A stretch of DNA of 64,000 bases. Origin: Tetramitus jugosus (lineage: Eukaryota; Heterolobosea; Eutetramitea; Acrasida; Vahlkampfiidae). The notes under the pieces were generated by a model that saw only the letters and a list, made by a program, of their open reading frames with translations, searched no databases and had not been told where the DNA came from. Shown piece by piece: positions 26,384 through 34,723 of this stretch (its first letter is position 1; each line of letters opens with the position of its first letter). The stretch is taken from assembly GCA_937625935.1 (NCBI GenBank), contig OW569383.1:186001-250000 (forward strand), in the 5' to 3' direction. The position numbers were made by a program, and so were the translations under genes.

Positions 26384-28825
26384 ATGTCCTCTTCTATTCA
26401 CTCTGCCATGATGGAACAGGAGGAAGATGAGAGAGAAGAGCGATTGGCTCAATCTTCATCACGGTCTTCACTATTGTCCTCTGCTAGTCGTTCTTCAAAG
26501 AAAAAGATGAAGCAACAAAATGATGACTATGACAACTATGAAGAAGAGAATTTTGATGTGCATGCACAAAATGTTGCTGCATCTTCTTCTGAAGTTGTGA
26601 TTGTTGTGAATGACAATGTCGACGAACGACCATCTACTGCACAAAAAAATGGCGCGCAATTGTCGGGGATGGAAGAAAATTTTGGCGCGGAAATCATCGT
26701 ACTGGATGAACCACCATCGCCTTCGCTTCCTAGCGTACACCCCTCGCTCCTCTCTCGCCGCAGCAAGGCCAAGGAAATTTCCCCACTGCCCCAAAGCTTA
26801 CACGTCTACAGTAATACAACTGCCACCACGAGCAGCGGCAATCAGTTTAGCTCTCAGCAACCAACAGCAGGAGACTATAGCTATGGTCATCACCATTATC
26901 GTGTCAACTCAAACACGTTCCCCAATATTCCCTCAGTGTCCTCCATTGGTTCTATCGCTTCATTGGACGATGAAAGTTCCATGATTGATGAAGAGATGCA
27001 AGAAGTGTCTCCAATGCCAAATATTCATTCTCATCAAGGTGGTGGTAGTAGTAGTAACAATGGTGGTGGTGGTGGTCATCATGGCAATGCTGGACATGTG
27101 TTTGCAGCAAATGAGTTGACTGCCGATTATGATCAACCATCTCCAACGTCTCCCATGAGTCATGATCACGTCATGATACGTGTTCAGTCAGAAGATGGCA
27201 TCTCAGAGTCTACAATGGAAGCAAAGTATCACATGGAGCACTTGAAGGATATTATGATGCTAGAGTTGCATGGAGACAAGATTCCGTTGAGTAATTTTCG
27301 TGAAAAGAAGATTATTTTGCCTAGTGAGAGTCTAAAGGCCAAGGAAATGGCTATCGAAAGTAAAGTGAAACTCAGAGATAAGAGAATTGAGAGATGGAAG
27401 AAGGCAATGGAGAGAGCAAAAGCCGGTTTGAGTAGTTCACTCAGTATGGAGAGTCTGGTGGGTCAATCTGAAAATTCTCTCATTCAAAAGCTGAAGGATC
27501 GATGCTTGAATGGACCCTTGTTCTCCTTCCGTAAGAAGGATGACAAGAAAAAGATTTATGATGTGAGAAGAGAGGATTTGGATGATGTCAAGGGTATTAT
27601 TATGGATCTGGGGTATGCATTATCCATGTACGGTGTGCCTTCTCATCGATTAGAGTATTATTGTGCGTTGATCGCGAGCTTTTATGGAATTATGTGTACG
27701 ACGTTTAGTGTGCCGACTGGATTGTTCTTTTGTTTTGGAAATTATGACGAGAAGGACGCCGGTACCTACATTATCAAAATTACGAGCTCTTCACTCAATT
27801 TATCAAAGTTGTGTCAATTGGATGATGTTGCTGAGAGGATTGCACGTGGTCAATGCACAATTGCCTATGCTCGCCGGAAGATTAAGGAGATTATCGAGTC
27901 AAGGCCATTGTATAACAATGTGATGCTGACAATCTTCTCCTGTTTTTTACAATCGGGCATGTTTAGTGTTTTCTTTAGTGCGAATATGGGAGAGGTTTTG
28001 GCGTCTTTTGTGGCCGGATTGGTCGTTGGTATTCTAAGTGTGGTGTCCAATTATTATGAATCGATTGGACAAGTGGTTGGTATTCTGTGCGGTGTCGTGT
28101 CTGGTGTCGTCGGAATTGCGTTCAAGGTCATTCTAGGCTCTTACTATCCAGTATCGGTGTTTATTATCGCATTGAATGGTGTCATTTCGCTGTTGCCTGG
28201 TCTTACGTTCACAGTTTCCATTACAGAGTTATCCGCGCGGCAACTGCTATCCGGTTCATCTAGATTAATGTCTGCATTTGTTGCTGTGATTCAACTGGGT
28301 TTCGGTGTTTTGATTGCTGACAAGATGGCTCATTTCGTGAAATCGATTGATATTTTCATCACGATGCCCGATCAATTAATCAGAGAGGCACCCAAACCAT
28401 GGTTACTTGCAATTGTGATTCCTATTTTGGCACTATCGACTGTTATCCAATTCAAGGCGCCAAAGTATCCACTCGCTCTCTTCTTCATCATTGCCGATGC
28501 CTATGCAGGTTTCTTCTCCACGTACTTTTGCACAATGATGTTTGGAAAAGAAATGGGAGCTATTGTGGGTGCATTCAGTGTCGGTGTGGTCGCAAACATT
28601 TATGGACTCGTGTGTGGGCATCCTAGTATTGTTGTGTCTACATGTGGAATCATTTACTTGGTGCCTGGTTCGCTGGGATATCGCTCAGTGGATGCATTCT
28701 TGCAAAATGATTCCACACGTGGTCTGGCCTTTATCTTTGACATGTTCATCACGGGCATATCACTCACGGTAGGATTGTTGCTGGCTGACTTGTTTGCCCT
28801 AAAACGGAAGAAGCTTTCATTATGA
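26384..28825 (+). CDS. ThrE-like multi-pass membrane transporter (DUF1212/PRM10 type)
   Basis: The protein has 813 residues. The first ~400 are cytosolic and low in complexity: Ser, Asp/Glu, His and Gly-rich, with a Gly/Ser/Asn tract, then Lys-rich helices. The C-terminal ~410 residues are the ThrE domain with about ten membrane spans. It starts at DLGYALSMYGVPSHRLEY, the usual beginning of the family, and includes GLVVGILSVVSNYY, GVVSGVVGIAFKVI, GVISLLPGLTF, LFFIIADAYAGFF and SPG-like end helices. Bacterial ThrE exports threonine; fungal PRM10 homologues are of unknown cargo. The long N-terminus resembles fungal rather than bacterial members. AATAAA lies 9 bases past the stop. Confidence 0.85.
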   Translation: MSSSIHSAMMEQEEDEREERLAQSSSRSSLLSSASRSSKKKMKQQNDDYDNYEEENFDVHAQNVAASSSEVVIVVNDNVDERPSTAQKNGAQLSGMEENFGAEIIVLDEPPSPSLPSVHPSLLSRRSKAKEISPLPQSLHVYSNTTATTSSGNQFSSQQPTAGDYSYGHHHYRVNSNTFPNIPSVSSIGSIASLDDESSMIDEEMQEVSPMPNIHSHQGGGSSSNNGGGGGHHGNAGHVFAANELTADYDQPSPTSPMSHDHVMIRVQSEDGISESTMEAKYHMEHLKDIMMLELHGDKIPLSNFREKKIILPSESLKAKEMAIESKVKLRDKRIERWKKAMERAKAGLSSSLSMESLVGQSENSLIQKLKDRCLNGPLFSFRKKDDKKKIYDVRREDLDDVKGIIMDLGYALSMYGVPSHRLEYYCALIASFYGIMCTTFSVPTGLFFCFGNYDEKDAGTYIIKITSSSLNLSKLCQLDDVAERIARGQCTIAYARRKIKEIIESRPLYNNVMLTIFSCFLQSGMFSVFFSANMGEVLASFVAGLVVGILSVVSNYYESIGQVVGILCGVVSGVVGIAFKVILGSYYPVSVFIIALNGVISLLPGLTFTVSITELSARQLLSGSSRLMSAFVAVIQLGFGVLIADKMAHFVKSIDIFITMPDQLIREAPKPWLLAIVIPILALSTVIQFKAPKYPLALFFIIADAYAGFFSTYFCTMMFGKEMGAIVGAFSVGVVANIYGLVCGHPSIVVSTCGIIYLVPGSLGYRSVDAFLQNDSTRGLAFIFDMFITGISLTVGLLLADLFALKRKKLSL

Positions 28826-28833
28826 GAACAAGC

Positions 28834-28839
28834 AATAAA
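28834..28839 (+). promoter_or_regulatory. AATAAA poly(A) signal of the ThrE-like gene
   Basis: AATAAA lies 9 bases after the stop codon. Such short 3' spacing is seen at several genes of this window. Confidence 0.5.
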
Positions 28840-29040
28840 AGTTGGAGTTGTTAAACGACGTCAGTAACCCGCAAGTTATCAACATAGAATGGTTCAGACG
28901 GTAATTCCATTAGTGTATTAAAATAAAAGCATCATTCGATCGCTTCAGTATCAACTGTGCTTGGATCTACCATTTCCACACAACTGATGAAAAAGACCTG
29001 AGACACAAAATAATTACGGTTTCGGAAAGGGAAAAAAATA

Positions 29041-29046
29041 TTTATT
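29041..29046 (-). promoter_or_regulatory. AATAAA poly(A) signal of the MRH receptor gene
   Basis: TTTATT on the + strand lies 71 bases past the proposed stop codon at 29117. It supports a transcript that runs well beyond the alternative stop at 29241. Confidence 0.45.
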
Positions 29047-29116
29047 TTCCCATATGATTGGAATAATCATGACTGGGTGTTGTGAGTTGTTTAACTCGTG
29101 GTGATTTGCAGGCATC

Positions 29117-30131
29117 CTAGCATACCGCTGCATTTCTGTTACTCTTGAAACCACAGGAAAACAAAGCAATTCCAAACACGAGGCCCAAGACAAACAGAAC
29201 ACTAGTGACAATATTATGCCAATACTGTTTCCCAAGTTCTTCAGGCACTACAGATTTTCTGGACGAGCGAACTGCAGAAAAAAGTTTTCATCCAAGAGAT
29301 TCTCCCTTCTGCATCAACTTCTGTTGTGGTAGTCATTTCTTCGATCTGGTCGTCAATGTCCTTTACCTTTTGTACATACATCACTCTGAGTTGTCTCAAG
29401 TAATCAAGATTTTTCTTCCTCAGGTTCTGATTTTCTGTTTTGAGTCTTTTCACTTGTTCTGGTGCTGGATTGGTTTCCTCCTCTTCGTCGAGTGTACCGT
29501 CCCTGGGTCTCTTCGTCTTCGTTTCGTTGACAATACAAGCATAGCTACTCTTCATATCGAAGTGGTAGATGCTCGTGTAGAGGCCATCCTTCTTTTCAGT
29601 GACAGACACATCGCGAACCGCGGTTGTATCATTCTGACAGGAGACCTGAATCTCTGCACCACGATTGTACGTGCCGTCAACAGTCTTCATCTTGAGTAAG
29701 ATACCACCGTTAATATTATCTGGATCAATCAGCTCCATGCTCACACCACCATCACCGTCCATGGCAATTGGAAAACAATTGTGTTTATCGTCAGACAATT
29801 GCCAACCCTTGTAGCTACCATCCTTGGCACAGGAAGCAGCAGGTGCCGTAACCGGTGAACAAAAACTAATGTAGTAATTGTAGTTATCACGACCCTTGGC
29901 AATATAACCAGCGCTGTACATTTCTCAAGTATTAGGTCATTAATTAAAAAAAGGAAAGGATGACACCTTACAAAATTATTGAACATACCGGTTGGATAGA
30001 GGGTTCAAATTGAACAGGTAATCTTTACCCTTGACGGTGAAAGTCTTGATACAACTGTTGGCCAGTATTTGCACAGTGGCACACAACAAGAGTGCCGTGA
30101 AAAGAACGAGAATCGAGGATGGGAAGTTCAT
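29117..30131 (-). CDS. MRH-domain type I membrane protein (M6P-receptor/Atg27 like), 3 exons
   Basis: Proposed exons are 30131-29989, 29913-29380 and 29258-29117, giving 272 residues. Exon 1 has a signal peptide (MNFPSSILVLFTALLLC) and the domain start. Exon 2 has YNYYISFCSPV, six or more Cys, and ASCAKDGSYKGWQLS, YHFDMKSSYACIV, which fit a mannose-6-phosphate-receptor homology domain. A short Lys/Glu helical linker follows. Exon 3 gives one TM span (SVLFVLGLVFGIALFSCG) and a short tail. Intron 1 uses GTATGT...CAG. Intron 2 (29259-29379) uses GTATGT and a pyrimidine-rich CCAG. Reading on without intron 2 gives a stop at 29241 and a soluble protein with no TM. The spliced form is favoured because MRH/Atg27 proteins usually carry a TM, and because of the poly(A) position. 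Role: lysosome/Golgi sorting or autophagy, by family. Confidence 0.72.
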
Positions 30132-30246
30132 TCAATTTTTTTGTTTCTTCCGGAAGTCCTCCCGAGGAGAAATTTTATTCCGACTGGTATAATTATGATA
30201 CAAAATGGCAACTTTTCATGTCAGTGCTCAACATGTACAACAAAGT

Positions 30247-31080
30247 CTACTCCTTTACGGCATTCGAATGCTGAAACAGTGGCGTATTGATGTTGCTCTT
30301 CACTGAATGAGGCAATAAATTCTCCAACTCTTCCAACCGTGCCAACAACACCATGACACCTTGTTGACTCTGTACGACACTGCGATTCAATCGCTCTGCG
30401 TCCCTTAGAGCTGCATTGAGCTTCTTTAGCTGTTCATTCTTGGCATTCAAATCCGCAACGAGCAACCCTGATTCCGATTCTGTGATTTGTAACCGATTTT
30501 GGACCGCTTGCTGACGTACGGCGATTCCGCGAGACTGTTGCATCGCATACGTTTGAAATTCTGCACACATGTCAATCAACGGTCTTTCATCGATTTGGTC
30601 AAGGTGCGGATCGAGTTCGTAGTTGGATCCAGAGGAGGAGGCAACGCCCGTGTTGGCCACCGCAGCAGCGATAAAGGACACTCCAGGGAGGGCAGTGGGT
30701 GCCCGCGAAGAAAAAATCGAAGAAGAGCTCTCTATTTTGTTTTTGAGAAGCGGATAAATATGGGGGAGGTTTTTGAGCTGTTCCATGGTTGACTCTTCTT
30801 CTTGTTGGGAGTCGAGGGTGTCTGGAAGCACATTTCCAAACATGTCGGTTATTGTATTTTCAAGCGGTGTCACGGATACAATGCCCTCCAATTCTCCTGC
30901 GTCGTGGTTTTTGCGTGGGTGATTTCCCGATGTCGGAGCGGGGTGACTCTCTTGTTGTTCGGCTTGGGAACTGGCCGTGGTAGGAACGGAGAATGATGTG
31001 TAGGGTGGCACTTCGTCCAAATTCAATAGGGGACTGTTGTTTTGCTGTTGTGCATCTCCTTTCGATTGATCTTGTCCCAT
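30247..31080 (-). CDS. BORCS5-like N-myristoylated lysosome-positioning protein
   Basis: The ATG at 31080 gives 277 residues beginning MGQDQSK, an N-myristoylation site (Gly2, Ser6); the frame is open 37 codons further up but that stretch is not protein-like. A disordered Ser/Gln/Pro region follows. A short conserved-looking patch MEQLKNLPHIYPLLKNKI is like the BORCS5 PTFQPLLKG region. A long coiled coil (about 180-265) ends LLARLEELENLLPHSVK, close to the end of BORCS5 (LDRLNSMLPE). BORCS5 (myrlysin) ties the BORC complex to the lysosome membrane and lets it bind Arl8 for kinesin transport. The match is a motif-level reading and should be tested. It sits 115 bases upstream of the MRH receptor gene, same strand. 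Confidence 0.68.
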   Translation of the reverse strand: MGQDQSKGDAQQQNNSPLLNLDEVPPYTSFSVPTTASSQAEQQESHPAPTSGNHPRKNHDAGELEGIVSVTPLENTITDMFGNVLPDTLDSQQEEESTMEQLKNLPHIYPLLKNKIESSSSIFSSRAPTALPGVSFIAAAVANTGVASSSGSNYELDPHLDQIDERPLIDMCAEFQTYAMQQSRGIAVRQQAVQNRLQITESESGLLVADLNAKNEQLKKLNAALRDAERLNRSVVQSQQGVMVLLARLEELENLLPHSVKSNINTPLFQHSNAVKE

Positions 31081-31200
31081 TTTTCTTCTTTTTTTTTGTT
31101 GATTTGTTTTTTCGAAGTTTGGCAGAAAACTTGATTTTGTAATCGACAAGAGAAGTGTCAAGTAGTTTTGTTTGATTTTATTGTGTTTCAAATCCTGTTG

Positions 31201-32331
31201 TTAATCTGAAACTTCAAATTCTGAAAATCCATTCATGTCTTCGTCTTCCCATTCAACTGCTTGTTCATCGAACCAGGACTTGTCTCCACAATTGTCATGG
31301 AGAGAAACTTCTTCCATATCGAGGAAATCAAAGGGAGAGACTTCAGAAGAAACAAACTGGGCAATTTCTTGCTTCAGATTGTACAATGAGGCGTCTTCGT
31401 CGAATGGATTCAAATTCAATCCATCACTGTTGTTGAATGTTTGCAAGTTGGAGGCCGAGGAAGCAGGAGATGTTGGTGAAGATGGAGTAGGGCTCACAGA
31501 GGTAGAGGGTTGAGCTCCTGCTTCCTCTTCCTTGTGTAAATCTTCCTTGTTGTCTTCATACAACGACTTTAAAAGTGATTCCTGTTCCTTGTCCGACAAC
31601 TCCTGCATGAAACAACTTTGTCTCTTGTGATGTCGATGATGATCCTTCTTGGATAATTTGGATGATCGAGACCGGTTGTGATTGGATCTTGACACATTCT
31701 TGTTGTTGAAATGGCTTGATGATGACGATGATACTTTTTGTAAGCAACCGTCAAGGAGGCTACCGTAACTCACACACAAATTATCGTTTCCGACCATGGA
31801 TCGATAGCTGTTTTCACAATAGTGGCAAAATTGAGGAAAGGAATAGAGGCTGTAGGTCTGAGCTGGCTGCCCCATTGCAGAATGATACCACTCTGCACCA
31901 TATTTACACAAGTAGGAGTACTCCATGGAAGAGCAGTCCATGAAATCAATGGGAACACCATCCCGGATATCCCAAATCGTCTTGACATGCACTCTCTGAA
32001 ACAGAGGCATCGAAACACCTCTTCTCACAAACATGTCTCTATAGTAGACGTCAACTTCATCTACAGTTTCCATTCTGTTGCTGTCAGATGAGTCAATCGA
32101 TAGAATGGTTCTAACGATACGACCAATGAACAGTGGCACATTGGTCTCTCCTCGTGGAAACAACGATTCTGCTTCGTTATAGTACGAGTAGATATGAAGG
32201 GCTTGTTCATAAGCATGGACAATATGCTTAATGTGTGGTTCTTCTTCTTTGCCGAGCCAAAAGGGCAGCACGGTGACCTGAAAGGACGAAGAAGCTTCTT
32301 CTTGTTTGGCTTGTTGTTGTAGGTAGGTCAT
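31201..32331 (-). CDS. Protein of unknown function, Ser- and Glu-rich C-terminus
   Basis: The protein has 376 residues; I do not recognise it. Residues 1-~210 look folded: FQVTVLPFWLGKEEEPH, VPLFIGRIVRTIL, VDVYYRDMFVRRGVSMPLF, then Cys-rich parts (SFPQFCHYCENSY) that might bind metal. A His/Lys/Arg/Ser stretch (SKKDHHRHHKRQSC) follows. The last ~130 residues are Ser/Thr/Pro then strongly acidic, with two short hydrophobic-acidic pieces (FDFLDMEEVSLHDN) that could be a transcription activation-type region. It is 121 bases upstream of the BORCS5-like start, same strand. No signal peptide or TM. Confidence 0.6.
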   Translation of the reverse strand: MTYLQQQAKQEEASSSFQVTVLPFWLGKEEEPHIKHIVHAYEQALHIYSYYNEAESLFPRGETNVPLFIGRIVRTILSIDSSDSNRMETVDEVDVYYRDMFVRRGVSMPLFQRVHVKTIWDIRDGVPIDFMDCSSMEYSYLCKYGAEWYHSAMGQPAQTYSLYSFPQFCHYCENSYRSMVGNDNLCVSYGSLLDGCLQKVSSSSSSHFNNKNVSRSNHNRSRSSKLSKKDHHRHHKRQSCFMQELSDKEQESLLKSLYEDNKEDLHKEEEAGAQPSTSVSPTPSSPTSPASSASNLQTFNNSDGLNLNPFDEDASLYNLKQEIAQFVSSEVSPFDFLDMEEVSLHDNCGDKSWFDEQAVEWEDEDMNGFSEFEVSD

Positions 32332-32918
32332 TTCTGAACTTGAACTAATTTCTTTTCTTCTATGCTTTCAGAAATCTGAAACCGTTCAAAATGTCCTTTG
32401 CTCTGGGATTGCGCGGGAAAAAATCTCTTCGCCGTTTCGGTTCGTATCTCCGGACTTTCGGAAAATTATGAATACAAAGAAATGCCCACTTTTTTTGATT
32501 CAACAAAGGTGAGGCCAATGCAGTAGTGTTTTACTTGGTAACGAATCTGAAGTGCAACTGAGTTGTGCGAGTGGAAATTTGTGCAACTGACAGTCTGAAC
32601 TGATGGATTGGTTTTTTATTGGTATTACAAATCAACTTTGTATTCCAATTTATTGAAAGCTAACAATGGGAGATCCTTTCTAAGAATACAACCATTAAGA
32701 GCGGATAGCGTGTTATTTTGTCCCTTGAACTATTTTAATTCAGGAACGATTGTTTCCAGAAGTTCCAAACTAAAAACCACAGAAAGAAAAATGGTTCCGC
32801 GGACATGTCTCATGATCGGGAGTTTTTCTCGGGTTTAATAATTAGAAATGGGAATTCCTAATCTATGTACAGAATTTGTACAGTCCTGAGGTCCGTGATC
32901 GTTCAAATGAACGGTGAC
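32332..32918. other. 587-base intergenic region, no clear gene
   Basis: It lies upstream of the 31201-32331 gene and downstream of DPH7, both minus strand. A + strand ATG at 32390 opens a 26-codon basic frame, too short to call. No repeat or RNA gene was seen. Confidence 0.5.
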
Positions 32919-34145
32919 TTATTGTGTTGGTTGAACCACTTTCCAGTAGTGCATGGCATGATCGTAGAAGGAGCAACTGCAAACATAGTCATCCTCACCG
33001 TTGTCCGTATTCAATCTCCAGTCAACGCCATAGGCAAGAGATTCATGTTCTCCATAGGATGCAACAATTTCCTGTTCTTCCAGATTCAACACATGGAATC
33101 CGTTGTGCATGCAAGCAGCAAGTAACAAGTCCTTATTGGTCTTGTGCCACTTCAATCTCCATACTCCACCACCCATGTGATACTCACTGAGTGGGGATCT
33201 ACCAGGTCTCAGCATACGCACATCCCACACTCTCACATGTTCATCATAGCTACCACTGGCAAACAAGTTAGGATCATGAGGACAAGACTGCAAACTGCAC
33301 ACACCTGCTCCGTGACTTCGATTGACAAAAGCAGGTGTTTCATAGCCGACTCTGCTGTCCCAGCCCTTCATCAATGCATCATCACCTCCCGTATATATGA
33401 AATCAAACGAAGTTGTATGATAATTGAATGCACCGATCCAAGCTTCAAAATTATGTGCCTTCCAGGTGTCCAAAACAGTTAATTCAGACGGCGTAAACTG
33501 AACCAAACTCGCATTACCATCACTCTGTGTCACAATCAACTTTATATTGCTCTCATCATGATTCACTCGATTGTTCCAATCAATTGACAAGCACATGTTC
33601 TCGGCCTTTTTCTCATAGCTCTCTCCCAGTTTATCAAACGAAATTTGATGCTCTGTCAAGAAGCGCTTCTCTCGTGCTTCTTCATCGACTTGTTCTTCTT
33701 CTCCACCTTCTTCTTCTACTCTTCCACTGTCTGGAAACACATGACTCACTCGTTCATTCAACTCTGTTCCCTCCATCGAAAACAATCGTAGCGAAGCATC
33801 CGCTCCCGCCATTGCCAACCAAGGTTTCTCCGCTATGGCGTGATAACTCCACTTGATGTCAAAAATAGCAGTCGTATCAAAATTGTGCAGGAGCTTGAGT
33901 TGCGACGATTGACCCATATCACTATCGGAACAAGTAGTTTGAAATGAAAACAATCGACCAAGCCTTTGGTTCTTGGAAGGATCCAATTGGTAGGTACCAC
34001 ACAAGACAATGTGATTGAATGAGTCGATGGGGCACCATTCGATGCAATCTGCGGTCAGCTCTGTGTCAAAGGTGAAGAAGGGTCCCTGAACGTTCTTGTT
34101 CTCTGTCTTTTGCATTTTTGTTACTTCCGTTCCGTTGTTTAACAT
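32919..34145 (-). CDS. DPH7: Diphthine methyltransferase/DPH7-like WD40 protein
   Basis: The protein has 408 residues from the ATG at 34145. It reads as a beta-propeller with family marks of DPH7 (WDR85/YBR246W): TADCIEWCPIDSF, GTYQL, LSIDWNN, WIGAFNYH, FIYTGGDDALMKGWDSR, SHGAGVCSLQSCPHDPNL, ASGSYDEHVRVWD and GGGVWRLKWH. DPH7 removes the extra methyl from diphthine methyl ester so that DPH6 can finish diphthamide on elongation factor 2; it acts in the cytosol. A Glu-rich insert (about 135-155) is not in the usual family. It is divergent from a small unrecognised gene and the membrane phosphatase. Confidence 0.88.
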   Translation of the reverse strand: MLNNGTEVTKMQKTENKNVQGPFFTFDTELTADCIEWCPIDSFNHIVLCGTYQLDPSKNQRLGRLFSFQTTCSDSDMGQSSQLKLLHNFDTTAIFDIKWSYHAIAEKPWLAMAGADASLRLFSMEGTELNERVSHVFPDSGRVEEEGGEEEQVDEEAREKRFLTEHQISFDKLGESYEKKAENMCLSIDWNNRVNHDESNIKLIVTQSDGNASLVQFTPSELTVLDTWKAHNFEAWIGAFNYHTTSFDFIYTGGDDALMKGWDSRVGYETPAFVNRSHGAGVCSLQSCPHDPNLFASGSYDEHVRVWDVRMLRPGRSPLSEYHMGGGVWRLKWHKTNKDLLLAACMHNGFHVLNLEEQEIVASYGEHESLAYGVDWRLNTDNGEDDYVCSCSFYDHAMHYWKVVQPTQ

Positions 34146-34242
34146 GGCGGACGAACCTGCTGAATAATCCCCGACCTTTCCGACAACTGTTATTTGTTAG
34201 GGTTCTGTAAATTCATTGGACTCCGAATACTTCAGCAATTTT

Positions 34243-34248
34243 TTTATT
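34243..34248 (-). promoter_or_regulatory. AATAAA poly(A) signal of the small 34279 gene
   Basis: TTTATT on the + strand lies 31 bases past the stop codon at 34279, as expected for a real short transcript. Confidence 0.4.
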
Positions 34249-34278
34249 TAGACTTGATACAACGCGAATCTCCAACAT

Positions 34279-34506
34279 TCACTTAACCATTGGATGTGGT
34301 GAGATCTGGTCTCCATTACCCTTCCAACGTAAACAATGAATGGTCAATTTTGTCAGTTGAAGGTCTGGATTCCCAGCAGGAAAACCCCGCCATGGAAAGA
34401 GAATCTCTACTTCCAGGCAATCTTCTACGTCGCCTCTGTATCGGCCGAAGACCAACTTCTTTGAGGAAGAACTAGGCCTCTGACAGCTTATTCGAACAGC
34501 AACCAT
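34279..34506 (-). CDS. Possible small protein of 75 residues
   Basis: The frame starts at ATG 34506. I do not recognise it. The sequence has a balanced, non-repetitive composition (KLVFGRYRGDVEDCLEVEIL, FPWRGFPAGNPDLQL), unlike the Ser/Asn/Gln-rich chance frames nearby. An AATAAA 31 bases downstream supports a transcript. No signal peptide or TM. It sits between DPH7 and the phosphatase gene. It may also be the last exon of a longer gene, but no clear upstream exon was found. Confidence 0.45.
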   Translation of the reverse strand: MVAVRISCQRPSSSSKKLVFGRYRGDVEDCLEVEILFPWRGFPAGNPDLQLTKLTIHCLRWKGNGDQISPHPMVK

Positions 34507-34672
34507 CCAATCTCATCTGTCGCAGCTCGCACCCACCTCTCTTCCTTTCAGCAAACGCCCAGAATTTTTCAGAACAACCTACATCGAACAACACTGACAA
34601 CAATAACAAGAATAACAACTGACCTTACTTTACCTGGAATGCAACTCACTTCATCGTTATAAAAACCACCAT

Positions 34673-34722
34673 CCAACAACAACAACAACCACAACCACAT
34701 CAACAACAACAACAAAAACATC
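34673..34722 (+). repeat. CAA-rich 5' leader before the phosphatase gene
   Basis: Fifty bases of CAA/ACA repeats with almost no G precede the ATG at 34724. A similar A/C-rich leader is seen at 18316-18419 before the UBL-UBA gene. They are likely unstructured 5' leaders that let ribosomes scan easily; this is inference. Confidence 0.55.
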
Positions 34723-34723
34723 C

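Noticed and set aside
29241-29258. Stop codon of the unspliced MRH frame as the true gene end
   Set aside because: Would leave a 195-base 3' part containing a clean TM code and no TM in the protein; the spliced model explains more, though not proven.
32390-32470. 26-codon + strand frame with basic residues, like a mitochondrial signal
   Set aside because: Too short, no continuing exon found.
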